Assembly (NCBI RefSeq): GCF_016722925.1
Contig: NZ_JAEQNC010000006.1
Location: forward strand, 248,001 to 312,000
Direction of reading: 5' to 3'
DNA: 64,000 nt
From: Phytoamicus setariae
GTDB taxonomy: Bacteria > Pseudomonadota > Alphaproteobacteria > Rhizobiales > Rhizobiaceae
The notes under the pieces were generated by a model. It was not told where the DNA came from. It made no database searches and worked only from the letters and a program-made list of their open reading frames with translations. Made by a program: the position numbers and the translations under genes. Shown in pieces: positions 28,556 to 36,632 of this stretch. The stretch's first letter is position 1, and every line of letters starts with the position of its first letter.

Positions 28556-28909
28556 TCATTTCTTTTCCATTACGCATTGAAGCGGATGCTGGTGCTCTTT
28601 GGCGAAATCCATGACCTGCATGACTTTCGTTTCCGCCACCTCATAGGTGTAGACACCGCATTCGCCCACACCATGATTATGAACCTGAAGCATAATCCGG
28701 GTCGCCCCTTCGCGATCCTTTTGGAAAAAACGCTCGAGAATGTGGATGACGAATTCCATTGGCGTGTAGTCGTCATTCAACAGCAGCACCCGGTAAAGGC
28801 TCGGCTTCTTCACCTTCGGCTGAACGCGCGTGATCACGGACGTTCCGCGATTGCCGGAACCTCCGCTTCGCTCAGCGTCACCCTGCATCCGGTATGCCTT
28901 GTCGTTCAT
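28556..28909 (-). CDS. clpS: ClpS, N-end rule adaptor of ClpA
   Basis: A ~117-residue adaptor that binds N-degron substrates and delivers them to ClpA. The core [16 protein letters not shown], the long helix [23 protein letters not shown] and [11 protein letters not shown] are all present. The first ~35 residues are flexible. The ATG giving MNDKAYRM is preferred over the TTG four codons upstream, as GAAGG lies about 6 bases before it. It is the first gene of clpS-clpA. Confidence 0.95.
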   Translation of the reverse strand: MNDKAYRMQGDAERSGGSGNRGTSVITRVQPKVKKPSLYRVLLLNDDYTPMEFVIHILERFFQKDREGATRIMLQVHNHGVGECGVYTYEVAETKVMQVMDFAKEHQHPLQCVMEKK

Positions 28910-29139
28910 GTCTGCCTTCAATTCCGATTTATGTCCGAGTCTTTGGCTTCATTTATCACTAACCAGCGCTATATGTGGTATCGTCTTTTGCCATTTTAAG
29001 ACCCTTTCGCCGCACGGCAATACTAATTCGCCAAACCTGCCGGGAAATGGACAGATTGCTTTGGAAAGCGTCGAACAGGTAGAAAGCCGGCAATACTCGG
29101 CTATTCAGCCCTACAGAACAGAGCTACGAGCAAAAGAAA

Positions 29140-29164
29140 AGCCGGCCGCATTGGGCGGCCAGCT
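29140..29164 (-). terminator. Intrinsic terminator of the phasin gene
   Basis: Read on the minus strand, AGCTGGCCGC pairs with GCGGCCGGCT (10 bp including one U-G pair, 5-base loop) and is followed by TTTTCTTTT. It lies 25 bases after the phasin stop codon. Confidence 0.85.
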
Positions 29165-29189
29165 CGTAAATTCAGAAGTGGAGAACGGA

Positions 29190-29561
29190 TCAGGCTGCTG
29201 CTGAAGCTGCCTTTTCGACGTTGGCCTTGACCGTCGCAGTCGCCTTGCTGACGGTCGACTCTACCGGCTTGTAGGCTTCCTTGGCTAGATCACTGTACAT
29301 TTCGCCAAGCTTGGTCATTTCGGTGATGTAGCCTTCGATTGCCGCCTTCGCAAAGTTGCTCTGCAGTTCGAACGCTGCTTCAACACTCTTGGCGGACATC
29401 AGCTTCTCGACATGGGAGATCCCGGCCTCAAAGCTTTTCTTGGTGTAATCGGCTGTTTCGGTCGCGATTGCCTGAAGGCCCTTCGATGTGGTCGAATAGC
29501 TCTTGAGCATCGAATCCACGGCATCCTTGCCAACGAGGTTGGCATCATCGAATTTGAACAT
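29190..29561 (-). CDS. Phasin family protein
   Basis: A 123-residue, almost fully helical Ala/Lys/Glu-rich protein of the phasin_2 type (pattern KGLQAIATETADYTKKSFEAG; EKLMSAKSVEAAFELQSNFAKAA). Phasins coat polyhydroxyalkanoate granules; in rhizobia several paralogues exist and not all bind granules. No pha synthesis gene is in the window. The ATG at 29561 follows AAGGGACACGCAAA; the upstream frame to 29660 is not conserved-looking. The gene is monocistronic, with its own terminator. Confidence 0.88.
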   Translation of the reverse strand: MFKFDDANLVGKDAVDSMLKSYSTTSKGLQAIATETADYTKKSFEAGISHVEKLMSAKSVEAAFELQSNFAKAAIEGYITEMTKLGEMYSDLAKEAYKPVESTVSKATATVKANVEKAASAAA

Positions 29562-29662
29562 TTTGCGTGTCCCTTTTGCCTTTTGTCGGATGCGACATGA
29601 ATATGTGCGGCGCACAATAAAGTCAAGCGGAAGTGTGCATCGCAACATGCATGCAAACAAAA

Positions 29663-29680
29663 CCCCGCCTCGCGGCAGGG
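29663..29680 (-). terminator. Intrinsic terminator of the DUF3126 gene
   Basis: On the minus strand CCCTGCC pairs with GGCGGGG (7 bp with one U-G pair, loop GCGA), followed by TTTTGTTTG. It lies 28 bases after the DUF3126 stop codon. Confidence 0.75.
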
Positions 29681-29708
29681 TCAGTTCGTCTGCGAAAATG
29701 GCACCGGA

Positions 29709-29912
29709 TCAGAGATCCACGTCGAGAATCGCCATGGAGAAATTGTAGGACAGGTCGCCGTCTTCGTCGTCACGATAGATGACGCCAAGAAACTCGTCGC
29801 CGGCATAGACCTCGGCAGAATCGTCTTTGCGAGGCCGGGCCTTGACGACGATGTTGGGGTTCAACGTCCGCTTGAGGTAGGCGTCGAGCTTTTTCAATTC
29901 TTCGGGTTTCAC
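29709..29912 (-). CDS. DUF3126 family protein
   Basis: A 67-residue protein matching the short alphaproteobacterial DUF3126 family: KPEELKKLDAYLKRTLNP at the N-terminus, KARPRKDDSAEVY in the middle and EDGDLSYNFSMAILD at the C-terminus. Its function is unknown. The GTG at 29912 is preferred because it starts the family domain and GGAG lies about 10 bases ahead; the track to 30002 would overlap cysE. The gene follows cysE by 86 bases on the same strand. Confidence 0.8.
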   Translation of the reverse strand: MKPEELKKLDAYLKRTLNPNIVVKARPRKDDSAEVYAGDEFLGVIYRDDEDGDLSYNFSMAILDVDL

Positions 29913-29998
29913 CGCGTTTTCTCCATCAAGGTTCCGATTGGGTCGCTTCTGCCATGGCTCGCGGTTGGCTGTAAACCCCAAACCCGATGCATGCAAAA

Positions 29999-30823
29999 TC
30001 ACTCCATGGCGGCGAGAATCTGGTCCATCGAACGCGAAGGTTCCGAGCAGCCCGCTTCGCCGACCACCCGCGCCGGCACGCCGGCCACGGTGGTCTTAGG
30101 TGGCACCGGTTTCAGCACCACCGAGCCGGCTGCGACGCGCGAGCATCTACCGATCTCGATATTGCCGAGAACCTTGGCTCCGGCGCCAATGAGCACCCCG
30201 TCACGGATCTTCGGGTGGCGGTCTCCGGCTTCCTTGCCGGTTCCGCCGAGGGTGACGCCCTGCAGAATCGAAACGTTGTCGCCGATGACGGCGGTCTCAC
30301 CCACGACGAGGCCGGTCGCATGGTCGAGGAAAAATCCCCGCCCGATCCGCGATGCCGGGTTGATATCCGTCTGGAATACGCTCGACGAACGGCTCTGCAG
30401 ATAGAGGGCGAAATCCTTGCGGCCGTTGTTCATCAGCCAATGCGACAAGCGATAGGTCTGTATCGCGTGGAAACCCTTGAAATACAGAACCGGCTCGATG
30501 TAGCGGGTGCAAACCGGGTCGCGGTCATAATAGGCCTGAATGTCTACGCGCAGAATCTGCCCCCATTCTGGAGCGTCTTCCAACATCTGCTGGAAGGCCT
30601 GCTGCAACAGAACAGCGGGCAAATCGGGATGGTCCAGCCGCTCGCAGACGCGGTAGATTACGCTGTCTTCGAGTCGACGATGATTGAGGACGGTCGTGTA
30701 GAGGAACGTGGCAAGGACCGAATCCTGCTCCAGCGCTTCCGCCGCTTCGCGTCTGAGGTTGTCCCAGATCGGATCGACGGATGCGATGTGCTCGCTGGAT
30801 CGGATTTCGTGCTTCACGGCCAT
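29999..30823 (-). CDS. cysE: Serine O-acetyltransferase
   Basis: A 274-residue cytoplasmic enzyme making O-acetylserine from serine and acetyl-CoA, the first step of cysteine synthesis. The N-terminal helical domain (SATase_N, ~1-150) includes DIQAYYDRDPVC. The left-handed beta-helix of hexapeptide repeats (~155-245) carries the catalytic histidines in D-H-A-T-G and D-R-H-P-K. GGAGCGCCGAAA precedes the ATG. A tandem 11-bp repeat lies 28-49 bases upstream of the start. Confidence 0.95.
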   Translation of the reverse strand: MAVKHEIRSSEHIASVDPIWDNLRREAAEALEQDSVLATFLYTTVLNHRRLEDSVIYRVCERLDHPDLPAVLLQQAFQQMLEDAPEWGQILRVDIQAYYDRDPVCTRYIEPVLYFKGFHAIQTYRLSHWLMNNGRKDFALYLQSRSSSVFQTDINPASRIGRGFFLDHATGLVVGETAVIGDNVSILQGVTLGGTGKEAGDRHPKIRDGVLIGAGAKVLGNIEIGRCSRVAAGSVVLKPVPPKTTVAGVPARVVGEAGCSEPSRSMDQILAAME

Positions 30824-30850
30824 TTTCGGCGCTCCTTTTCGGTCCTCGCT

Positions 30851-30872
30851 CAGGACAATATCAGGACAATAT
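30851..30872. repeat. Tandem 11-bp direct repeat upstream of cysE
   Basis: CAGGACAATAT occurs twice without a gap. On the cysE strand it reads ATATTGTCCTG twice, 28-49 bases before the start codon, in the place of a promoter or operator. It may be a binding site for a regulator or chance duplication in the leader. Confidence 0.5.
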
Positions 30873-30945
30873 ATGGTATTTTCGATGGTTTAGAAATGGG
30901 GTCACTCATAGGCGATTTACAGGCTGGTGGGCCACTAGAACCACA

Positions 30946-31731
30946 TCAACAGCCGGCAATATCCTCATAGAAGTCGATGACCGCCTTCTTGTAGACCTTG
31001 TCGCCGACAGCGAGCATATGATCGCGTCCCGGAATGTCGACTGCGCGACCGTCGGGAAGCAGATCTGCGAGCGTATGCGGATTGCCTGCAATGTCGTCCT
31101 TGGTGCCGACACAGACCAGCACCGGCTGGAGAATGCGGGCGATTTCCGCCTCCGTGACCAGCACGCGGTTGGAGGCAATGCATGCCGCCAGGGCGACACG
31201 ATCGCTGCCAGTCTTGTCGGCAAACCCTCGGAACATTCGCCCGCGCTCGTGCGTCACGTCGTCGAGAGACGGCGCCAGAAGCGCATCGGCAATCGGGTCC
31301 CAGTCCCCCACGCCCTCGACCAGTCCGATGCCAAGCCCGCCCCAGACGAGCGATCGAACCCTCTCAGGGTGCTCCACTGTCAGAAAGGCGGAGATTCTGG
31401 CGCCCATCGAATAACCCATCACATCGGCCCGGTCGATTTCGAGATGGTTGAGTAGCGCAGCGGCATCACCAGCCATCAATGATGGGTGATACGCAGCCGG
31501 ATCATGCGGGTTGTCGCTGCGGCCATGGCCGCGGTTGTCGATCGCGATGATGCGCCGCCCGGCTTGGCTCAGAGTCGGCAGCCACCCCGGATGCACCCAG
31601 TTGTAGGCCGAAGAGGATGCAAAGCCATGGATCAGCAGCACCGGTTCGCCATTCGGGTCACCGGCTTCGAAATAGGCAAGCTTGAGCCCATCATGGTTGA
31701 AACTCGAGTAATGCGGGGCGTTGAGATGCAT
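30946..31731 (-). CDS. Alpha/beta hydrolase
   Basis: A 261-residue alpha/beta-hydrolase-fold protein. It has the oxyanion-hole L-L-I-H-G-F segment, the nucleophile elbow G-Y-S-M-G-A (Ser ~110), a likely acid near V-G-T-K-D-D, and a histidine in P-G-R-D-H-M. The substrate is not evident; lipase/esterase or haloperoxidase-like members share this pattern. I take the ATG at 31731; a GTG at 31740 is an alternative, and neither has a strong ribosome site. It is divergent from the zinc-finger gene and 122 bases upstream of cysE on the same strand. Confidence 0.83.
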   Translation of the reverse strand: MHLNAPHYSSFNHDGLKLAYFEAGDPNGEPVLLIHGFASSSAYNWVHPGWLPTLSQAGRRIIAIDNRGHGRSDNPHDPAAYHPSLMAGDAAALLNHLEIDRADVMGYSMGARISAFLTVEHPERVRSLVWGGLGIGLVEGVGDWDPIADALLAPSLDDVTHERGRMFRGFADKTGSDRVALAACIASNRVLVTEAEIARILQPVLVCVGTKDDIAGNPHTLADLLPDGRAVDIPGRDHMLAVGDKVYKKAVIDFYEDIAGC

Positions 31732-31852
31732 GCTGTTCACCGGTCATTTCGAAATCATGAGTTCTTCTTGCAATATGCGGCTTTTTGGCCCTACACAATC
31801 GTCCCAAAGATAACTATGTTGCACCACAAAATAATCGGTTTCGGAGACTTGA

Positions 31853-32098
31853 ATGGCTGGTCACAGCATCCCGCACTTTCAGAATGATGGCGGATACAAG
31901 ACGATCAATATCGGGGTCAAGGAATTCATGTGTACCGGCGCATCGGTTCCTTACGATCATCCGCATATCTTCATCGATATGGGTGACGACAACGAGAAAG
32001 TTTGTTCGTATTGCTCCACACTCTATAAGTACGACCCAGCCCTGAAGGCCAACCAGACCGAACCGGCCGGCTGCGTGTTTACCGAACGCGCCGCCTAA
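31853..32098 (+). CDS. CHCC-type zinc-finger protein (NDUFS6-like)
   Basis: An 81-residue protein of the zf-CHCC family. Its ligands are in F-M-C-T-G, D-H-P-H-I-F and V-C-S-Y-C, with the segment F-I-D-M-G-D between them. The mitochondrial homologue NDUFS6 is an accessory subunit of respiratory complex I, and alphaproteobacteria with this protein often use it there too; in this genome that role is inference. GGAG stands 6 bases before the ATG. An FAD monooxygenase gene follows after 39 bases. Confidence 0.88.
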   Translation: MAGHSIPHFQNDGGYKTINIGVKEFMCTGASVPYDHPHIFIDMGDDNEKVCSYCSTLYKYDPALKANQTEPAGCVFTERAA

Positions 32099-32137
32099 GG
32101 AATTCAAGCTTCCCGCTGGGGAGCGAGGAATGGATCT

Positions 32138-33292
32138 ATGAAATCTGTAGCAATTGTTGGGGCCGGCATTGCCGGCCTCGTTGGTGCGCTCGCCTTTGCC
32201 AGGAAAGGCGTGCGTTGCGTCGTAGTCGAGCGCGTCGCTCACTTGCAGGAAGTCGGCGCGGGCCTTCAGCTCTCCCCGAATGCGAACTATGTCCTGGACA
32301 AGCTCGGACTCTCCGAAGCACTCAGGCCCCTCTGGCGCGAGCCCGACAACATCTGTCTGGTCTCGGGTATGACGCTTGCACCCATCAGCGCGATTGCGAC
32401 AAGCAGGGTTTCGACAGAACGGTGGGGCTCGCCCTACGCGGCCATCCACCGGGCAACGCTGCAGAAGGTGCTGCTCGATGCCGTGCGCGCGGAGCCGCTG
32501 ATCACCCTTTCACTCGATACCAGGGTTACCACCGAAGCCGGTTTCCGCCAGATCACCGGTGAGGCACCCGATCTGATGATTGGCGCCGACGGCGTCTGGT
32601 CGGAGTTCCGAAATCACATTCCCCAGGCTGGTGCGCCAGAGTTTTCCGGTATGGTGGCCTGGCGGTTTATCATTCCCGAAAAGGATGCGCCCTCCTTTCT
32701 CAATCCCCGCAATGTAACGGCCTTCATCGGACCCAAGGCGCATATCGTCGCCTATCCGCTGCAGGATGCCGGCGCCTTCAACGTCGTTGCACTGTCGTCC
32801 GGCAAGAATCCGGGAGAAACCTGGGCGGCCGATTGCAATCCGATGAACCGGTCGGAGATGACGTCGCAGTTCTCGTCCTGGCACCGGGATATCCGTACCC
32901 TTGTTGCCTATGCGCCGCGGCCCACATGGTGGCCGCTATTCGGTGTCAGTGAGGGGCGCTGGACTGATGGCGAAAAGCGGGTGCTGATCGGCGATGCAGC
33001 CCATGCGATGACGCCTTTTGCCGCGCAGGGCGCCGCCATGGCAATCGAGGATGCCTACGAACTCGCGGGAATCACCACCGCCGACGTCTCGCTTGGCGAC
33101 GCATTGAACTTCTTCGAACGGCACCGGCAGATGCGGGTATCGCGGGTCCGTTTGCGTGGCGCGTTCAACAAATTCGCCTACCACGCGCGTGGGCCGGTGC
33201 GAATGGCCCGGGATCTCGTCTTGAAGGTACGGGGTCCGCAGAATGTTGCAGCGGATCTCGATTGGCTCTACGGCTACAAGGCGCCAGGCTGA
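32138..33292 (+). CDS. FAD-dependent monooxygenase (UbiH / salicylate hydroxylase type)
   Basis: A 384-residue group A flavoprotein monooxygenase. The dinucleotide-binding G-A-G-I-A-G is at residues ~8-13, G-A-D-G-V-W-S (DG motif) is in the middle, and the FAD ribityl motif G-D-A-A-H-A-M-T-P is at ~285. It hydroxylates an aromatic or quinone-like substrate; candidates are salicylate-type compounds or a ubiquinone precursor. No aromatic-degradation genes stand next to it. The zinc-finger gene precedes it and a methyltransferase follows, the pair being loosely suggestive of small-molecule modification. Confidence 0.85.
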   Translation: MKSVAIVGAGIAGLVGALAFARKGVRCVVVERVAHLQEVGAGLQLSPNANYVLDKLGLSEALRPLWREPDNICLVSGMTLAPISAIATSRVSTERWGSPYAAIHRATLQKVLLDAVRAEPLITLSLDTRVTTEAGFRQITGEAPDLMIGADGVWSEFRNHIPQAGAPEFSGMVAWRFIIPEKDAPSFLNPRNVTAFIGPKAHIVAYPLQDAGAFNVVALSSGKNPGETWAADCNPMNRSEMTSQFSSWHRDIRTLVAYAPRPTWWPLFGVSEGRWTDGEKRVLIGDAAHAMTPFAAQGAAMAIEDAYELAGITTADVSLGDALNFFERHRQMRVSRVRLRGAFNKFAYHARGPVRMARDLVLKVRGPQNVAADLDWLYGYKAPG

Positions 33293-33336
33293 AAACAGGC
33301 AGACCTCTTCCGGCACTCGACAGCGGGAAAACCAAC

Positions 33337-33963
33337 ATGACTGATCTTTCTGAGCGAACGCGTCACTGGGAAACAGTCTACTCCACCAAATCCGATAAGG
33401 ATGTCAGCTGGTTCGAAGAGAATCCTGTGATTTCGCTTGAAGTCATCGATGCCGCCTGGGGATCGGCGCCCGCCTCGGTGCTCGACATCGGCGGCGGAGC
33501 GTCACGCTTGGTTGACGCGCTGCTTGCAAGGCCCGGCTGCAGGGTGACCGTGCTGGACCTTTCAAAATCCGCGCTTGAGGCAGCTCGAGCGCGCATCGGC
33601 GAAAATGCTGATGCTGTCGATTGGGTCGTGGCAGATGTCACTGACTGGCAGCCCCAAAAGACTTACGATATCTGGCATGATCGGGCCGCATTGCATTTTC
33701 TTACCCAGCCGGAGGAAAGAGCGGCTTACGTCCGGACGCTTTCGGCGGCTTTGCGGGTCGGCGGCATCGCTGTGATTGGCACATTCGCGCCTGATGGCCC
33801 GGAAAAATGCAGCGGCCTTCCCGTCATGCGGCACGATGCCGAAAGTCTGGCACAAATGCTCGGGGATGGGTTGAGCCTGTTGGATAGCCGCCGCCACGAA
33901 CATCTTACGCCGTGGGGCAGCATCCAAAAGTTTCAGTTCAGTACTTTCAAGCGGCTCTACTGA
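33337..33963 (+). CDS. Class I SAM-dependent methyltransferase
   Basis: A 208-residue methyltransferase-fold protein with the SAM-binding V-L-D-I-G-G-G-A-S at residues 48-56, the acidic V-L-D-L-S after strand 2, and D-I-W-H-D-R-A-A-L-H-F-L (motif IV region). The N-terminus (RTRHWETVYSTKSDKDVSWFEENP) resembles the TehB/thiopurine-type group of small-molecule methyltransferases. The substrate is unknown. The ATG at 33337 is chosen over the frame from 33262 that overlaps the monooxygenase gene. It converges on metC with 4 bases between the stops. Confidence 0.85.
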   Translation: MTDLSERTRHWETVYSTKSDKDVSWFEENPVISLEVIDAAWGSAPASVLDIGGGASRLVDALLARPGCRVTVLDLSKSALEAARARIGENADAVDWVVADVTDWQPQKTYDIWHDRAALHFLTQPEERAAYVRTLSAALRVGGIAVIGTFAPDGPEKCSGLPVMRHDAESLAQMLGDGLSLLDSRRHEHLTPWGSIQKFQFSTFKRLY

Positions 33964-33967
33964 GTGC

Positions 33968-35173
33968 TCAGCCTGACACGGCCGAACGCGCAGACTTGAA
34001 CCCGGCCTCCAGGTCGCCGATAAGATCGGGGACATCCTCAAGACCGATTTGCAGCCGGATGACCGGTCCTCCAGTCGGCGCCTTGGCGATCGTCCGATCG
34101 CCCAGCAATACCATCAGCGCCAGGCTTTCGAAGCCGCCCCACGAATAGCCAAGGCCGAAAAGCCGCAATGCATCGAGAAATGCGAACGCCTTTGTCTTGT
34201 ACTTGGCCGGGTCGCTCTCGGCCAGCACGAACGAGAATACGCCCGAAGCACCCTTGAAGTCGCGTTTCCAGATCTCATGCCCGTTAAATGATTCAAGTGC
34301 GGGGTGAAGAACCTGCAAAACATCATCCCGGCCTTCTAGCCAGCGCGCGATTTTCAATGCGCTTTCCTGATGCCTTTCCATACGGATGCCCATTGTCCTG
34401 AGACCGCGGAGGATCTGGTATGCATCATCAGGAGCACCGCAAACGCCGAGCGTGACCGTGGTCTCGGTAAGCATCGGCCAATATTTTTCGTTGGCTGAAA
34501 CCGTGCCCATGAGGATATCGGAATGTCCCGATGGGTATTTCGTGGCTGCGTGAATGGATATATCCACGCCGAAATCGAGCGGCTTGAAGTAAAGCGGGGT
34601 CGCCCAGGTGTTATCCATGGTAACGGCGGCACCGCCGGCATGTGCCGCGTCCGCAATTGCCCGAACATCCTGCATCTCGAACGTGTTCGATCCCGGAGCC
34701 TCCAGATGTACGAGCTTGGTGTTGGGGCGCATCAGAGCCGCGATCCCTGCCCCGATCGCCGGGTCGTAGTACTCGGTCTCGATGCCAAGCTTTTTCAGCA
34801 TCGTGTCGCAGAAATGGCGCGTCGGAAAATACACGGAGTCAACAACAAGGATATGATCTCCGGCCGAAACCAGCCCGAGGAATGGCACGCTGACGGCTGC
34901 AAGCCCAGAGGGCACCAGAATGGTTCCGGCTGAGCCTTCGAGGGCATCAATTGCCTCGCAGAGTGCATCGGTCGTCGGTGTGCCGCGCGTGCCGTAGGTG
35001 TATTTCTGCGCGCGCTTGTCCATCGTCATGGCATCTGGAAACAGCACGGTGGAAGCATGCACCACCGGCGGATTGACAAAGCCGTGATAGTCGCGAGGGT
35101 TGAAGCCATCATGTGCCAATCGGGTATTGGGGCCGAACTGGTTGTTTGCGCGCTGTTTTTCAGTCATGTCCAT
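33968..35173 (-). CDS. metC: Cystathionine beta-lyase (trans-sulfuration PLP enzyme)
   Basis: A 401-residue Cys/Met-metabolism PLP enzyme. The PLP lysine is K212 in H-A-A-T-K-Y-P-S-G-H-S-D, with Y-x-Y-G-T-R-G near residues 58-64 and the conserved R-L-Q-I-G-L-E near the end. It should cleave cystathionine to homocysteine, pyruvate and ammonia. A start at ATG 35173 is used (35167 is the alternative); the frame up to 35278 runs through the leader. It is divergent from the aap operon, an arrangement known from Rhizobium. A 7-bp inverted repeat lies in its leader. Confidence 0.92.
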   Translation of the reverse strand: MDMTEKQRANNQFGPNTRLAHDGFNPRDYHGFVNPPVVHASTVLFPDAMTMDKRAQKYTYGTRGTPTTDALCEAIDALEGSAGTILVPSGLAAVSVPFLGLVSAGDHILVVDSVYFPTRHFCDTMLKKLGIETEYYDPAIGAGIAALMRPNTKLVHLEAPGSNTFEMQDVRAIADAAHAGGAAVTMDNTWATPLYFKPLDFGVDISIHAATKYPSGHSDILMGTVSANEKYWPMLTETTVTLGVCGAPDDAYQILRGLRTMGIRMERHQESALKIARWLEGRDDVLQVLHPALESFNGHEIWKRDFKGASGVFSFVLAESDPAKYKTKAFAFLDALRLFGLGYSWGGFESLALMVLLGDRTIAKAPTGGPVIRLQIGLEDVPDLIGDLEAGFKSARSAVSG

Positions 35174-35505
35174 GCCTGTAGGTTTGTGGTGCCTCATGGC
35201 TTTCCACAACAATATTGCCGGGTCAAGCACAACAAGGCACCTAAGCTCGAACGTTGCGGCCTTTCGAGGAAAAAGCAAAAAACATCGTCAAACTTCGCGA
35301 TTTCAGCGCATCAATTTGCACATATTTTGAGTTTTGCGCCGAGATCTGCATGTTTTCATACAATCTGGATCGGTGGTCTTGACTAAGTCCGCAATTAATA
35401 CTGTCTTAATGCAGCACCGTCCTGTCTGGGAGGGCAGACGAAATGCCGGGATTGTCGGTGACAATCCCATGGGGAAGAACAACAACAAACGTAAAGGTTG
35501 GAAAA
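35174..35505. other. 332-base divergent region between metC and aapJ
   Basis: No gene is evident. The left part is the metC leader, with GGTGCCT (35188-35194) and AGGCACC (35235-35241) as exact inverted arms 40 bases apart. The right part carries a consensus-like -35 CTTGAC (35378-35383) in the aap direction, but the matching -10 is poor. GGTTGG lies 5 bases before the aapJ ATG. Confidence 0.5.
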
Positions 35506-36534
35506 ATGACAAAACAGCTTTTGACCGGAGCAATCGGTGCAGCCGTTATCGCGCTCGGCGCGATTTCCGCACAGGCCGGTACGCTTGATGATGTCAAAGC
35601 CAAGGGTTTCGTGCAATGCGGCGTCAACGGCGCCAATCTGCTGGGATTCGGAGCGCAGGATTCCGCCGGCAACTGGTCCGGCCTCGATATTGACCTCTGC
35701 AAGGCAATCGCCGCAGCAGTCTTCGGTGACGCGACCAAAGTCAAGTATACGCCTCTTTCCGCCAAGGACCGTTTCCCGGCGCTGCAGTCTGGTGAAATCG
35801 ATGTGCTGGCGCGCAACACGACCTGGAGCGCCAGCCGCGACAGCCAACTCGGCTTCGATTTCCGCGCGGTCAACTATTATGACGGCCAGGGCTTCATGGT
35901 CCGCAAGGACATCGGGGTGAAATCGGCGCTCGAACTCTCTGGCGCCGCCGTCTGCGTTCAGTCCGGCACCACCACTGAACTGAACCTTGCCGACTATTTC
36001 AAGGCCAACAAGCTCGAATACAAGCCGGTTGTGTTCGAAAAACAGGAGGAAGTCGATGCCGCCTATCAGGCTGGCCGTTGTGACGTCTACACGACCGACC
36101 AGTCCGGCCTCTATTCGATCCGTCTGAAGCTTTCCAACCCCAACGATCACATCATTCTGCCTGAGATCATTTCGAAGGAGCCGCTTGGTCCGGCCGTCCG
36201 CCAGAACGATTCCAAGTGGTTCGACGTTGTCTCATACGCCCACTATGCGATGGTGAGTGCTGAAGAGTTCGGCATCACCCAGGCCAATCTCGATGAAATG
36301 GTGAAGTCGGAAAATCCGGACATCAAGCGCTTCCTCGGTGAAGAAAAAGACCAGACGCTCGGCAAGGACCTCGGCCTCGATGAGAAATGGGCGTATAATA
36401 TCGTCAAGTCAGTAGGCAATTACGGTGAATCCTTCGAGCGCAATGTTGGCGAAGGCAGCCCGATGAAGATCCAGCGCGGCCTCAATGCCCAATGGAATAA
36501 GGGTGGCCTGCAATACGCACCGCCGATCCGTTGA
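35506..36534 (+). CDS. aapJ: General L-amino acid ABC transporter substrate-binding protein
   Basis: A 342-residue periplasmic binding protein of the SBP_bac_3 family. The signal peptide ends near A-I-S-A-Q-A-G (~24). The mature part starts TLDDVKAKGFVQCGVNG and holds the family signature GLDIDLCKAIAAAVFGD. Length and sequence match AapJ rather than the shorter (260-residue) polar amino acid receptors. It serves the AapQMP complex encoded downstream. A GC-rich hairpin follows the stop codon. The ATG at 35506 places the signal peptide at the N-terminus. Confidence 0.95.
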   Translation: MTKQLLTGAIGAAVIALGAISAQAGTLDDVKAKGFVQCGVNGANLLGFGAQDSAGNWSGLDIDLCKAIAAAVFGDATKVKYTPLSAKDRFPALQSGEIDVLARNTTWSASRDSQLGFDFRAVNYYDGQGFMVRKDIGVKSALELSGAAVCVQSGTTTELNLADYFKANKLEYKPVVFEKQEEVDAAYQAGRCDVYTTDQSGLYSIRLKLSNPNDHIILPEIISKEPLGPAVRQNDSKWFDVVSYAHYAMVSAEEFGITQANLDEMVKSENPDIKRFLGEEKDQTLGKDLGLDEKWAYNIVKSVGNYGESFERNVGEGSPMKIQRGLNAQWNKGGLQYAPPIR

Positions 36535-36553
36535 TCTCTGCGTGAAACGACTA

Positions 36554-36578
36554 CGGGAAGGCGGCAGCCGCCTTCCCG
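36554..36578 (+). promoter_or_regulatory. Intercistronic hairpin between aapJ and aapQ
   Basis: CGGGAAGGCGG pairs perfectly with CCGCCTTCCCG across a 3-base loop, 19 bases after the aapJ stop. No T-run follows. Such hairpins after a binding-protein gene commonly protect the upstream mRNA from 3' decay or cause partial termination, so that the receptor is made in excess over the membrane components. Confidence 0.7.
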
Positions 36579-36632
36579 CTCATTCCGATAAAAAACGCCT
36601 GGAAATAAAGGCTGCGGAACAGGGGAATTTGC

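Noticed and set aside
29987-30970. 327-residue frame opposite cysE
   Set aside because: Antisense to cysE and its promoter; no motif or ribosome site.
35174-35300. SAM-II riboswitch in the metC leader
   Set aside because: The expected conserved loop sequences are not seen; only a 7-bp inverted repeat is.
35378-35406. Sigma-70 promoter for aapJ from CTTGAC
   Set aside because: The -35 is good but the bases 17 further on (CTGTCT) are a poor -10, so I do not list it as a promoter.
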